Position numbers and translations under genes: made by a program. This document shows, in pieces, positions 7,732 through 16,223 of a DNA stretch of 64,000 bases; the first letter of the stretch is position 1; the number at the start of each line of letters is the position of its first letter. Source of the DNA: Candidatus Frackibacter sp. WG13 (GTDB lineage Bacteria > Bacillota > Halanaerobiia > Halobacteroidales > Acetohalobiaceae). The notes under the pieces are model-generated. The model did no database searches. It was given only the letters and a program-made list of their open reading frames with translations, and was not told where the DNA came from. The stretch is from positions 1 through 64,000 of the forward strand of contig NZ_FOTT01000016.1 in assembly GCF_900114655.1 (NCBI RefSeq). Reading direction: 5' to 3'.

Positions 7732-9033
7732 ATGGAGAAACCAGAGATTAAAGTAGGAATTTTAGGATTAGGAACTGTTGGTAGCGGAGTAGCTAAAATT
7801 TTATTAGGAAATAGTGAAAATATTAATCAAAAGATTAAGAATAAGTTAGAGTTAGTAAAAGTATTGGATAGAGATTTAACGAAAGGAGAAGAAGTAGGTC
7901 TTACTCCTGGAGTTATGACTGACAAACCTGAGGATGTATTAGAGAATGAAGAGATTGATATTGTTGTTGAAGTAATAGGTGGAGTTAATCCAGCTAAAGA
8001 ATTTATTAGTAGAGCTTTGAAGGCTAAGAAACATGTTGTTACTGCTAATAAAGAAGTAATGGCTAAGCATGGTGATGAATTATTAGATTTAGCTGCGGAA
8101 AATGGTGTAGATTTATACTTTGAAGCTAGTGTCGGTGGTGGTATTCCGATTATTAGGTCCTTAAAAGAGTCTTTAACAGCTAATAGAGTAGAAGAGATGA
8201 TGGGGATCGTTAATGGTACTACTAATTATATCTTAACTAAGATGGCGCAAGAGGATGTTGATTTTAATGAGGTATTAGCTGAAGCCCAGGAGAAAGGATA
8301 TGCAGAGGCCGATCCAACTGCTGATGTAGAAGGTTATGATGCTGCTTATAAATTAGCTATATTGTCAGCAATTGCCTTTGAATCTAGAATTGATATAAAT
8401 GACATATATTTAGAAGGAATTTCTGAAGTAACACAGAAAGATATTACATATGCTAAAGAATTAGGGTATGTTATTAAACTATTAGCGATTGGTAAAGAAG
8501 TCGATAATAAGATAGAGGCTAGAGTTCATCCAACAATGATTCCGAATGACCATCCTTTAGCAGCTGTAAATGATGTCTTTAATGCTGTCTTTGTTAAAGG
8601 CCATGCAGTTGGCGAGTTAATGTATTATGGTCAAGGGGCTGGTTCTTTACCAACAGGTAGTGCTATTGTTGCTGATGTGATAGATATAGCTCGTAATATC
8701 AATTATGGTGCTAATGGAAGAATAGCTTGTGGTTGTTCTAAAAATAAAGAATTAAAGCCAATGAGAGAGATTCATACTAAATTTTATATACGGTTAGAGG
8801 TTGCTGATAAGCCAGGAGTTTTAGCAGCAGTATCTAGTATTTTTGGTGAGAATGAAGTAAGTATTGAATCATTAATTCAAAAAGGAAAGACTAAGAATGC
8901 AGTGCCTTTAGTATTAGTTACTCATCAGGTAGCAGAAGGTAATTTACAAACAGCGTTAGATAAAATTAAAGAATTAGCAGAAGTTAAAGGGATTAATAGT
9001 ATAATTAGAGTTGAAGGAGAAGAATGTTATTAA
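7732..9033 (+). CDS. hom: Homoserine dehydrogenase
   Basis: 433 residues, start ATG 7732 with a strong AAGGAGGAG site. It reduces aspartate semialdehyde to homoserine in the Thr/Met branch. The N-terminal Rossmann fold has GILGLGTVGSGVAKIL (residues 9-24). The catalytic domain shows GGIPIIRSLKE, NGTTNYILTKM and EAQEKGYAEADPTADVEGYDAA, and a C-terminal ACT domain (about 352-430, YIRLEVADKPGVLAAVSSIFG) would give feedback control, usually by threonine. Length and order are normal for a monofunctional Firmicute enzyme. Second gene of the operon, 28 bases after the ACT-domain gene and 40 before lysC. Confidence 0.97.
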   Translation: MEKPEIKVGILGLGTVGSGVAKILLGNSENINQKIKNKLELVKVLDRDLTKGEEVGLTPGVMTDKPEDVLENEEIDIVVEVIGGVNPAKEFISRALKAKKHVVTANKEVMAKHGDELLDLAAENGVDLYFEASVGGGIPIIRSLKESLTANRVEEMMGIVNGTTNYILTKMAQEDVDFNEVLAEAQEKGYAEADPTADVEGYDAAYKLAILSAIAFESRIDINDIYLEGISEVTQKDITYAKELGYVIKLLAIGKEVDNKIEARVHPTMIPNDHPLAAVNDVFNAVFVKGHAVGELMYYGQGAGSLPTGSAIVADVIDIARNINYGANGRIACGCSKNKELKPMREIHTKFYIRLEVADKPGVLAAVSSIFGENEVSIESLIQKGKTKNAVPLVLVTHQVAEGNLQTALDKIKELAEVKGINSIIRVEGEECY

Positions 9034-9073
9034 GATCTAATATAGAGAGAAGTGAATAGGGGGCAAGAGGATA

Positions 9074-10315
9074 ATGGGATTAATCGTACAAAAATATGGT
9101 GGAACTTCTGTTGCCAATCCAGATAGGATTAAGAAAGTGGCTGAAAGAATAGTTAAGAGAAAGCGGGAGGGAGCTCAAGTAGTAGCAGTTGTTTCAGCTT
9201 TAGGAGATACTACTGATGAATTAATAGATTTATCTAAGCAGGTGACCGACCAACCTCCTAAACGAGAGTATGATATGTTAATTTCTACTGGAGAGCAGGT
9301 CTCTGTGGCTTTATTAGCGATGGCTATTAATGAGCTTGGTGAAGATGTTATCTCTTTAACTGGTTCGCAAGTAGGGATTATTACTGATGATATCCATACT
9401 AAGGCTAAAATTTTAAAGATAGATTCTACTCGGTTAGAAGAAGAGTTAACCAAAGATAAGATTGTAGTAGTAGCTGGATTTCAAGGAGTAACGATTAATA
9501 ATGATATTACTACTTTAGGTCGTGGTGGTTCGGATACGACAGCAGTTGCTTTAGCGACTAAACTTGATGCTGATATTTGCGAGATTTATACGGATGTTGA
9601 TGGGATATATACCGCTGACCCTAGAATCGTAGAGAATGCTGTAAAGTTAGCAGAGATTTCTTATGATGAAATGTTAGAGATGGCTAGTTTAGGAGCTCAA
9701 GTTTTACAGCCAAGGTCAGTAGAATTTGCTAAACAGTATAATATTAATTTAGCTGTTCGGTCAAGCTTTAATTATGAGCCGGGAACACATGTTAAGGAGG
9801 TGGGTGATTTGGAAAAAGATAGAGTCGTAAGTGGGGTTGCTTGTAATACTGACGAAGTTAAGATTTCTTTGATTGGAGTACCTGATAGACCAGGTATTGC
9901 TTCACATATCTTCAATACTTTGGCCAATGCTAGTATTAATGTTGATATGATTATTCAGAATGTACATCGTGGTGAAGTAAATGATATTACTTTTACTATT
10001 AATGCTGAAGATTTAGACCAAGCTAAGGTTATTTTAAGAGAAATTCAGACTGAATTAACGATAGAAGACATTATCTTTGATTCAGAAGTAGCTAAGGTAT
10101 CGATTGTAGGAGCAGGAATGGTTACTAATCCAGGGGTAGCGGCTAGTATGTTTGAGTCATTAGCCGATACTGATATTAATATCGAAATGATCAGTACTTC
10201 TGAGATTAAAGTTTCTTGCTTAATAGATGAAGCTAGAGCTCAAGAAGCAGTACAAGCAATCCATGATAAGTTTGAACTAGATGTTGCAGAAAAAACAAGT
10301 GGTAGCGATGCATAG
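9074..10315 (+). CDS. lysC: Aspartate kinase (alpha chain; beta chain from an internal start)
   Basis: 413 residues, ATG 9074 after a GGGGGC-type site. It phosphorylates aspartate, the first step toward Lys, Met and Thr. The kinase domain begins VQKYGGTSVAN, with TTLGRGGSDTTAVALA at 146-161 and YTDVDGIYTADPR at 172-184. Two ACT domains follow (about 265-335 and 345-405). An in-frame TTG at 9809 (residue 246) is preceded by AAGGAGGTG, which would give a separate 168-residue regulatory beta subunit, as known for alpha2-beta2 aspartokinases such as Bacillus LysC. The gene overlaps thrB by 8 bases. In this operon it probably serves threonine synthesis mainly. Confidence 0.97.
   Translation: MGLIVQKYGGTSVANPDRIKKVAERIVKRKREGAQVVAVVSALGDTTDELIDLSKQVTDQPPKREYDMLISTGEQVSVALLAMAINELGEDVISLTGSQVGIITDDIHTKAKILKIDSTRLEEELTKDKIVVVAGFQGVTINNDITTLGRGGSDTTAVALATKLDADICEIYTDVDGIYTADPRIVENAVKLAEISYDEMLEMASLGAQVLQPRSVEFAKQYNINLAVRSSFNYEPGTHVKEVGDLEKDRVVSGVACNTDEVKISLIGVPDRPGIASHIFNTLANASINVDMIIQNVHRGEVNDITFTINAEDLDQAKVILREIQTELTIEDIIFDSEVAKVSIVGAGMVTNPGVAASMFESLADTDINIEMISTSEIKVSCLIDEARAQEAVQAIHDKFELDVAEKTSGSDA
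9794..9811 (+). promoter_or_regulatory. Internal ribosome binding site and TTG start within lysC
   Basis: AAGGAGGTG (9794-9802) lies six bases before an in-frame TTG (9809-9811, residue 246), exactly at the linker between the kinase and the ACT domains. This is one of the best Shine-Dalgarno matches in the operon and sits where the beta subunit of two-chain aspartokinases starts. Confidence 0.8.
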
Positions 10316-11204
10316 AGTTAAAGTTCCAGCCACTACAGCCAATTTAGGACCTGGTTTTGATATCTTAGGCATGGCTTTGAATTTTCATAATATAATTGAA
10401 GCTGAAGAGATAGAGGAAGGCTTAGAGATAGAAGTAGAGGGATTAGGGCAAGAGGAGCTTCCGGATAATGAAGAGAATCTTGTCTATCAAGCTATGGAGT
10501 ATCTGTTCTCTAAGACTGATTATTCGCCAACGGGATTGAGCATTAAATTAATTAATCAAGTTCCTCTCTCAAGGGGCTTAGGAAGTAGTGCGACGGTGAT
10601 TGTAGGTGGATTAGTTCTAGCTAATCATTTAGCTGGAGGTCCTTTTTCTAAGGATCAGATATTAAATTTTGCTATTGATATAGAGGGGCACCCGGATAAT
10701 GTCGCTCCGGCTTTATTAGGTGGTGTAGTAATTTCAGTAATGCCAGAAGGAAAAGAAGTAATTTATAAAAAGTTGGATGCTCCAGAGTTGAAGACAGTGG
10801 TTGGAATTCCCGATTTTAAGTTATCGACAACTGAAGCAAGAGAGGTCCTGCCGGCACAAGTAACCTTTAATGATGCTATCTTTAATTGTAGCCGGATTGC
10901 TTTATTAATAGGAGCTTTAATGAGTAAAGATTATGAATTATTAGCTACTTGCTTTGAGGATAGACTCCATCAGTCTTATCGTCAAGACTTGGTCCCGGGA
11001 ATGGAGTCAGTTATTAAGCGGACAAAAGATGCTGGAGCTTTGGCTGTAGCTCTTAGTGGTGCTGGGCCTTCAATTGTTGCTCTTACTTTAGATGCAGAAG
11101 AGAAGGTTGGACAAACAATGGTTCAGACCTTTGCTCAACATGGTATTGCAGCTGATTATAGAATTACTGAACCGGCTGTAGATGGAGTAATCATTGAAAA
11201 GTAA
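10308..11204 (+). CDS. thrB: Homoserine kinase
   Basis: 298 residues, GHMP kinase family. It phosphorylates homoserine, and ThrC (58371) then makes threonine. ATG 10308 is chosen because the protein then begins MHRVKVPATTANLGPGFD, the usual family N-terminus; ATG 10281 is possible but adds residues from the lysC frame. The ATP-binding loop is PLSRGLGSSATVIVG and the C-terminal Gly-rich motif is LSGAGPSIVAL. It overlaps the lysC stop by 8 bases, implying translational coupling; the Shine-Dalgarno site is weak, which fits coupling. Confidence 0.96.
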   Translation: MHRVKVPATTANLGPGFDILGMALNFHNIIEAEEIEEGLEIEVEGLGQEELPDNEENLVYQAMEYLFSKTDYSPTGLSIKLINQVPLSRGLGSSATVIVGGLVLANHLAGGPFSKDQILNFAIDIEGHPDNVAPALLGGVVISVMPEGKEVIYKKLDAPELKTVVGIPDFKLSTTEAREVLPAQVTFNDAIFNCSRIALLIGALMSKDYELLATCFEDRLHQSYRQDLVPGMESVIKRTKDAGALAVALSGAGPSIVALTLDAEEKVGQTMVQTFAQHGIAADYRITEPAVDGVIIEK

Positions 11205-11322
11205 AAATAGTTAAAATTATTCTTGCATTTGCAGGAAAAGTGTTGCCCTCTGTTGAAATAAATTAAAAGAAAGAGAAAAGTTTCACTAAAAAGTTTTAAT
11301 GAAAATAGGGGGTTAAAAAATT

Positions 11323-12351
11323 ATGAAATTAAAGATGAATATTATCTTATGTTTAGTCATGTTATTAGTAGTAATGAGCTTTACACCTGCTTTTGCTGCT
11401 CAAAAGTATGGAGCGAGAGCTTATGGAATGGGTGGAGCCTTTACTGCGGTAGCTGATGATTCTACGGCAATCTATTGGAATCCAGCCGGTTTAGTACAGA
11501 GCGGATTGGTAGGGATGCAATTTGGAGTTGGTAGTAATCCTGACCAATAATTTATCAGTGATGCTCAAGATGTATTGGATGCTAGCAGTAAGCTTGAACA
11601 GTTTAATAAATTGGATCAATTAAAAGATACTGAAATGAGTTTTGATTTAATGGCGACTGGTAACTTTAAAAAAATAGGTTTAGGAGTTTTAGCTACGAAT
11701 GATTTTACTTATAATAAACCTAAATTAACAAATATGGCAATTGGACAAGGAGTAGCTTCTTGGGGGGTTAATTTATTAGAACCGCCATTGAATATTGGAG
11801 CTTTTTCTATGGGCTTTAATGTAAAGGGATTGTGGAGTCAATATGATAGCGTTGAACAAAATTTAAGTTATGACCCTACTGACCCTAATAGTGCTCCTAC
11901 TATCGAAGGAAGTGCAACGGCTAAAGGATATGGTGTAGACTTTGGAGCTTTGGCTAAGGTTACGGATATGGTTAATCTAGGCTTAAGTATTAAAAATGTA
12001 ACTTCAACTTTAGATTGGGAATGGGATTCTGCTACTAAAACTGCTGATTTAGAAGAGTCTTTACCACGGACTGTAACTGTTGGAGCAGCAGTAAAGTTAC
12101 CTTATCCACTAGCAGCGACTGTAGCTGCTGATATCGAGAGTCCTGAGAACGGTGAGGATATCTATCACTTTGGTATTGAAAAGAATATTCTTTTTAACGG
12201 TCTATCCTTAAGAGGTGGAATGTATAAGCCAGCAAGTGGTGGCGATGAAGTTATTACTGGTGGTTTAGGACTTAATCTTGCTGCTTTGCATGCTAATTTA
12301 GCCATGGATAGTAATGATTATGCTAGCTTATCAGTTAATCTTAATTTCTAA
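11323..12351 (+). pseudogene. Outer-membrane beta-barrel protein (PorV/TraF_2-like) interrupted by a stop
   Basis: ATG 11323 follows ATAGGGGG and opens a Sec signal peptide (LCLVMLLVVMSFTPAFA, cleavage near residue 25). The mature start has the hallmark ARAYGMGGAFTAVADDSTA and IYWNPAGL of the PorV/UPF0164/TraF_2 outer-membrane family. A TAA at 11548-11550 interrupts the frame after residue 75. The same frame continues without other damage through 12351 with alternating beta strands and ends in LSVNLNF, a typical barrel terminus. One base change (for example CAA to TAA) explains the break. The rest is undamaged, so the mutation is recent, is read through, or is a sequence error. Its presence supports a diderm cell envelope. 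Confidence 0.85.
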
Positions 12352-12373
12352 AGATGATTAACTAGAGTTCTTC

Positions 12374-12402
12374 TTGACAAGTAATTATTTAGATGTTATA
12401 CT
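12374..12402 (+). promoter_or_regulatory. Promoter of the SAM-riboswitch metH transcript
   Basis: TTGACA (12374-12379) and TATACT (12397-12402) are 17 bases apart, immediately upstream of the riboswitch, so transcription should begin near 12408. Confidence 0.75.
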
Positions 12403-12435
12403 TAGTGAAAATTAAAGTTGAATATTCGCAGTAAA

Positions 12436-12549
12436 TTCTCTTATCAAGAGTGGCGGAGGGACTGGCCCGATGAAGCCCGGCAACCGGTATTCGTTAAGAA
12501 TACAATGGTGCCAAATCCTGCAATCTAACAAGATTGGGAGATGAGAGAA
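12436..12549 (+). promoter_or_regulatory. SAM-I (S-box) riboswitch
   Basis: The conserved S-box core is present: CTCTTATCAAGAGTGGCGG at the 5' side, GGGACTGGCCCGATGAAGCC, CCGGCAACC, the ATGGTGCCAAATCC segment and the closing GAGATGAGAGAAG strand. SAM binding should stabilise the aptamer and release the downstream terminator. The regulated gene is metH at 12637, as expected for methionine biosynthesis. Confidence 0.96.
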
Positions 12550-12564
12550 GAGGGAAAGTATATA

Positions 12565-12597
12565 AAACCTCTTCTCAACACGAGAAGAGGTTTTTCT
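12565..12597 (+). terminator. Riboswitch-controlled terminator
   Basis: The hairpin AAACCTCTTCTC ... CGAGAAGAGGTTT is followed by TTTTCTT. Its 5' arm can pair alternatively with the GAGAGAAGAGG region at the 3' end of the aptamer (12543-12553), which would be the antiterminator. Confidence 0.9.
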
Positions 12598-12636
12598 TAT
12601 GAAAAGATTATATAGAACTGAGGAGGAGAGTAGAAG

Positions 12637-15051
12637 ATGAAATTAGAGGTTTTAGCGAGGTTAGAGAAAGAAGTATTATTATTAGATGGGGCAATGGGGA
12701 CTAGACTGCAGGAAGCAGGTTTAGGAACTGATACAGCTCCGGAAGCTTGGAATTTAGAAAGACCAGAAATCATTAGAAAGATACATAGTGATTATTTAGC
12801 AGCTGGGAGTCAGATAGTACAGACTAATACTTTTGGTGCTAATCGTCTAAAATTAAGTGATTATGGTTTAGAAAAGAAGGTTAATGAGATTAACAAGCAA
12901 GCAGTAAAGCTAGCTCAAGAAGTAGGAAGAGATAATTATATTGCTGGTTCAGTAGGACCTTTCGGTAAGTTTTTAACTCCAGTTGGCAATATAACTTTTG
13001 AAGAGGCGGTTGATATCTTCAAAGAACAGATCAGTGCTTTGGTAGAAGCAGGAGTGGATCTAATTAGTTTAGAGACGATGAGTAGTTTAAAAGAGTTAAA
13101 AGCAGCAGTTGTAGCAGCTAAAGAGGTTACTGAAGAAGTACCGGTTATAACCCAGATGACATTTAATCAAAATCTGAGGACTTTGAGCGGAACGACTCCC
13201 CAAGTAGCAGCGGTAGTATTAGATGCGTTAGGAGCAGATATAATTGGAGCTAACTGTAGTTTAGGGCCAGGAGGATTACTAAAAATAGTCCAAGAGTTAA
13301 ACCAAGTTACGGATAAGCCTTTAATTGTGCAGCCTAATGCGGGTCTACCTAAAGTGGTGGATGGAGAGACAGTATATCCTGAAACTCCTTCGGAAATGGT
13401 TACATATATTGAAAAGTTTATAGAAGAAGGGGTTCGGATTGTTGGTGGTTGTTGTGGAACTACGCCAGAACATATTAAAGCTTTTGCTCAACAGTTAGAT
13501 GGGGTTAACCCTAAGTTATCTAAATCAATAAAGAAGTTTAGGTTAGCCAGTAGGTCACAATTAGTAGAACTGTCCGACCAAGACGAAAGTCTATTAATTG
13601 GAGAGCGAATTAATCCTAGTGGAAGAGAGAAGTTAACCGAAGAATTAAAGAATGGCAAATTAAATATAACTCAGCAAGAGATTAGTGACCAAGTTGCAGC
13701 TGGGGCTAGAGTATTAGATATAAATGTTGGGGGCGCTGGAATTGATGAAGTGGAGATGATGCAAAAAGTAGTAGAGAAGGTTCAGAATACTACTCAGGTT
13801 CCAGTAGCAATCGATACTACTGACCCAGAAGTATTAGAAGCAGGATTGAAATCCTTTGCCGGGAAGGCACTGATTAATTCAGTAACCGGTGAGCAGGAGA
13901 GTTTAGATAGAGTATTACCAGTAGCGAAGAAGTATGGTGCCTCGCTTATCTGCTTAACTTTAGATGAAGATGGAATTCCAAGTACAGCCAAAGGGCGATT
14001 GGAGGTAGCCAAAAAGATTAAAGAAGAAGCTGTGGAATATGGGATTGCACCTGAAAATCTTCTAATCGATACATTAGTCTTAACTGCTAGTACGAAGCAA
14101 GAAGAAGTGGTAGAGACCTTAAAAGCGATTAAATTAGTCAAGGAAGAGTTAGGCTTAAAGACTGTCTTAGGAGTAAGTAATGTTTCTTACGGTCTGCCTA
14201 GTAAACCACTTTTAAACCGTACCTTTTTAGCAATGGCTTTAGGATATGGATTGGATGCCTACATAGTAGATCCACTAGACGAAGATCTACAACAGACTAT
14301 TTCAGCAGCAGATTTATTAACTAATCGTGATCAAAATGCTAAAAATTATATAGCGGATTTAGACCCTAATCAAAAAGATGGTACTCAAGATAAAAAGGTC
14401 AAATCTATCGTTAAGGAAGATGAGAATACTTCTTTGGGAAGGATAGAGGAAGCTGTTTTGAAAGGACAGAAAGAAGATATAGTTGCATTAATTAAAGATG
14501 TCTTAGAAGATTATTCTCCAGAAAAAATAATGAATCAAGCTTTAATTCCTGGTATCAAAGCAGTGGGTGAGAAGTATGAATCCGGTGAATATTTTTTACC
14601 ACAGTTAATGGCAGCTGCGGAAAGTATGCAAGAAGGTTTTAAGTATTTGAAGGACCAATTAGAGTTTGATGCCGAGACTTCTTCGGCAGGAAAAGTATTA
14701 TTAGCTACTGTTAAAGGTGATGTACATGATATCGGTAAGAATATCGTTAAAGTAGTCTTAGAGAATCATGGTTTTGAAGTTTTAGACTTAGGTAAGGATG
14801 TACCAGCAGAAGAGATTATTGCTGAAGCTAAAGCGAATGAAGTTGATGTAATTGGACTTAGTGCGTTAATGACTACTACTATGTTAGAGATGGAAAGAGT
14901 AGTTGAATTATTAGCCAAAGAAGAATTAGCAATTAAGGTTATTTTAGGAGGAGCAGTAGTTGACCAAGAGTATGCTAACAATATAGGTGCTGATGGGTAT
15001 GCCGCTGATGCTATAACAGCAGTAAGGAAGATAGAAAAACTGATAAATTAA
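12637..15051 (+). CDS. metH: Methionine synthase, short B12-dependent form
   Basis: 804 residues, ATG 12637 after GAGGAGGAGAG. It transfers methyl from methyltetrahydrofolate to homocysteine. The domains are: homocysteine S-methyltransferase (1-290) with zinc ligands Cys207 and Cys272/273 (GANCSLGPGG, GGCCGTTPEH); pterin-binding barrel (about 315-560, IGERINPSGREKL, RVLDINVGG); helical B12 cap (about 605-680); and cobalamin-binding domain with GDVHDIGKN, His697 being the cobalt ligand. The C-terminal AdoMet reactivation domain of E. coli-type MetH is absent, as in the short enzymes of Thermotoga and many anaerobes, so reactivation needs a separate protein not seen here. It is controlled by the upstream SAM riboswitch. 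Confidence 0.95.
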   Translation: MKLEVLARLEKEVLLLDGAMGTRLQEAGLGTDTAPEAWNLERPEIIRKIHSDYLAAGSQIVQTNTFGANRLKLSDYGLEKKVNEINKQAVKLAQEVGRDNYIAGSVGPFGKFLTPVGNITFEEAVDIFKEQISALVEAGVDLISLETMSSLKELKAAVVAAKEVTEEVPVITQMTFNQNLRTLSGTTPQVAAVVLDALGADIIGANCSLGPGGLLKIVQELNQVTDKPLIVQPNAGLPKVVDGETVYPETPSEMVTYIEKFIEEGVRIVGGCCGTTPEHIKAFAQQLDGVNPKLSKSIKKFRLASRSQLVELSDQDESLLIGERINPSGREKLTEELKNGKLNITQQEISDQVAAGARVLDINVGGAGIDEVEMMQKVVEKVQNTTQVPVAIDTTDPEVLEAGLKSFAGKALINSVTGEQESLDRVLPVAKKYGASLICLTLDEDGIPSTAKGRLEVAKKIKEEAVEYGIAPENLLIDTLVLTASTKQEEVVETLKAIKLVKEELGLKTVLGVSNVSYGLPSKPLLNRTFLAMALGYGLDAYIVDPLDEDLQQTISAADLLTNRDQNAKNYIADLDPNQKDGTQDKKVKSIVKEDENTSLGRIEEAVLKGQKEDIVALIKDVLEDYSPEKIMNQALIPGIKAVGEKYESGEYFLPQLMAAAESMQEGFKYLKDQLEFDAETSSAGKVLLATVKGDVHDIGKNIVKVVLENHGFEVLDLGKDVPAEEIIAEAKANEVDVIGLSALMTTTMLEMERVVELLAKEELAIKVILGGAVVDQEYANNIGADGYAADAITAVRKIEKLIN

Positions 15052-15069
15052 TTATGTTTAAAGTGTAAC

Positions 15070-15117
15070 AGCATCTAAAAAATTAGATTTCAAGTATAAT
15101 CAATTGGCTATGCAATA
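15070..15117 (+). repeat. Dispersed intergenic repeat, copy 1
   Basis: The stretch around TTAGATTTCAAGTATAATC, continuing to AATTGGCTATGCAAT, is one copy of a degenerate intergenic motif also seen near 30774, 30951, 33632, 44108 and 59890. It lies in the 193-base metH-metF gap, which otherwise shows AT-rich sequence and a possible promoter before metF (TATAAT at about 15207-15212). Confidence 0.6.
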
Positions 15118-15244
15118 GCTTTAGATTATAGTTAAAATGGTGATAATTGAGATGAAAAATATTTAAAGAAATGTGAACTATTGTAGGTATGAGGTTCATT
15201 TGACTTATAATATACTAGGAAAAGTAGAAGGGATGATAGAATAG

Positions 15245-16108
15245 ATGAGTAGTAATAGAAGAGATGATTTCTTAAATCAAGATGACCTATTAATTACAGT
15301 AGAGGTTAATCCACCGAAAGGAATAGAATTAGAAGGGAAGATTAAGCAATTGTCAAAATTAAGTAATAGAGTAGCAGCAGTAAATGTAACTGATAATCCG
15401 ATGGCTAATTTGGCTTTTAATGCTACTATATTTGCCCATCATATTCAAGAGGAATTAGATTTAACTGCAATCTCTCATTTAACTTGTAGAGATAAAAACT
15501 TGTTAGGGCTTCAATCAGATTTATTGGCGGCAAATACTTTAGGAGTAGATAACTTTTTAGTATTAACTGGCGATGATCCGAAGAATGGTGATCATCCAGA
15601 TGCAACAGGAGTCTTTGATTTGGATTCAGTCGGATTAGTAGAATTAATTACTAGGTTGAATGAAGGGTTTGATGCTCAAGGGAATTCGTTAACTGGGAGA
15701 CCAAAGATAAATCCGGGAGTGGCTGTCAATCCTACTGCTGACAATTTATCTGTAGAGATTAAAAGATTAAATGAAAAAGTTGAGGCTGGAGCTAAATTTA
15801 TTCAAACTCAACCAGTCTATGATGTAGATAGTCTATTTAGATTTTTAGATTATTTAGGGGAGATTGAAATTCCTATTTTGGTTGGGATTTTGCCTTTGAA
15901 AAATGAGGGAATGGCAGATTATTTTAATAAAAATGTTCCCGGGATTAAGATTTCAAAAGAGATCTTAGCAAGAATGAGAGGAGCGGGATTAGAAGAAGGT
16001 ATAAGAATCTGTCAAGAGTTAGTAACCCAGATTAAAGATGACGTAGATGGTATTCATATTATGCCGGTTGGTGGTATAGAAACAGCAAATCAGATTATTG
16101 CTGCTTAA
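15245..16108 (+). CDS. metF: Methylenetetrahydrofolate reductase family protein
   Basis: 287 residues, ATG 15245 preceded by GAAGGGATG. MTHFR-type TIM barrel: EVNPPKG at the N-terminus, AVNVTDNPMANLAFNA, HLTCRDKN, LVLTGDDPKNGDHPDA for cofactor and substrate binding, and AKFIQTQPVYDVDSL near the C-terminal third. It reduces 5,10-methylene-THF to methyl-THF, the methyl donor for the adjacent MetH. No MetV-like zinc partner is encoded beside it. Although metF lies 193 bases downstream of metH and may have its own promoter, the pairing points to methionine synthesis. Confidence 0.92.
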   Translation: MSSNRRDDFLNQDDLLITVEVNPPKGIELEGKIKQLSKLSNRVAAVNVTDNPMANLAFNATIFAHHIQEELDLTAISHLTCRDKNLLGLQSDLLAANTLGVDNFLVLTGDDPKNGDHPDATGVFDLDSVGLVELITRLNEGFDAQGNSLTGRPKINPGVAVNPTADNLSVEIKRLNEKVEAGAKFIQTQPVYDVDSLFRFLDYLGEIEIPILVGILPLKNEGMADYFNKNVPGIKISKEILARMRGAGLEEGIRICQELVTQIKDDVDGIHIMPVGGIETANQIIAA

Positions 16109-16116
16109 TAGTAAGC

Positions 16117-16148
16117 AAAAATAGTCCCTTGGATAAAGGGACTATTTT
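16117..16148 (+). terminator. Rho-independent terminator after metF
   Basis: AAAATAGTCCCTT-GGAT-AAGGGACTATTTT is a near-perfect hairpin with a short T run, nine bases after the metF stop. Confidence 0.85.
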
Positions 16149-16223
16149 AAACTTCCTTAATATTTATTCTTAATTTAGGTAAAATAATTAAGGAGAGTTG
16201 TAATTAAGGGAGGGCTAGCAGTA

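Noticed and set aside
9034-9073. Lysine riboswitch before lysC
   Set aside because: Only 40 bases separate hom from lysC; there is no room for the L-box aptamer and no sign of it.
9175-9453. Reverse-strand open frame inside lysC, and similar ones inside metH (13794-14141, 14766-14981)
   Set aside because: They overlap conserved enzymes completely, lack ribosome binding sites and have Ser/Thr-rich shadow composition.
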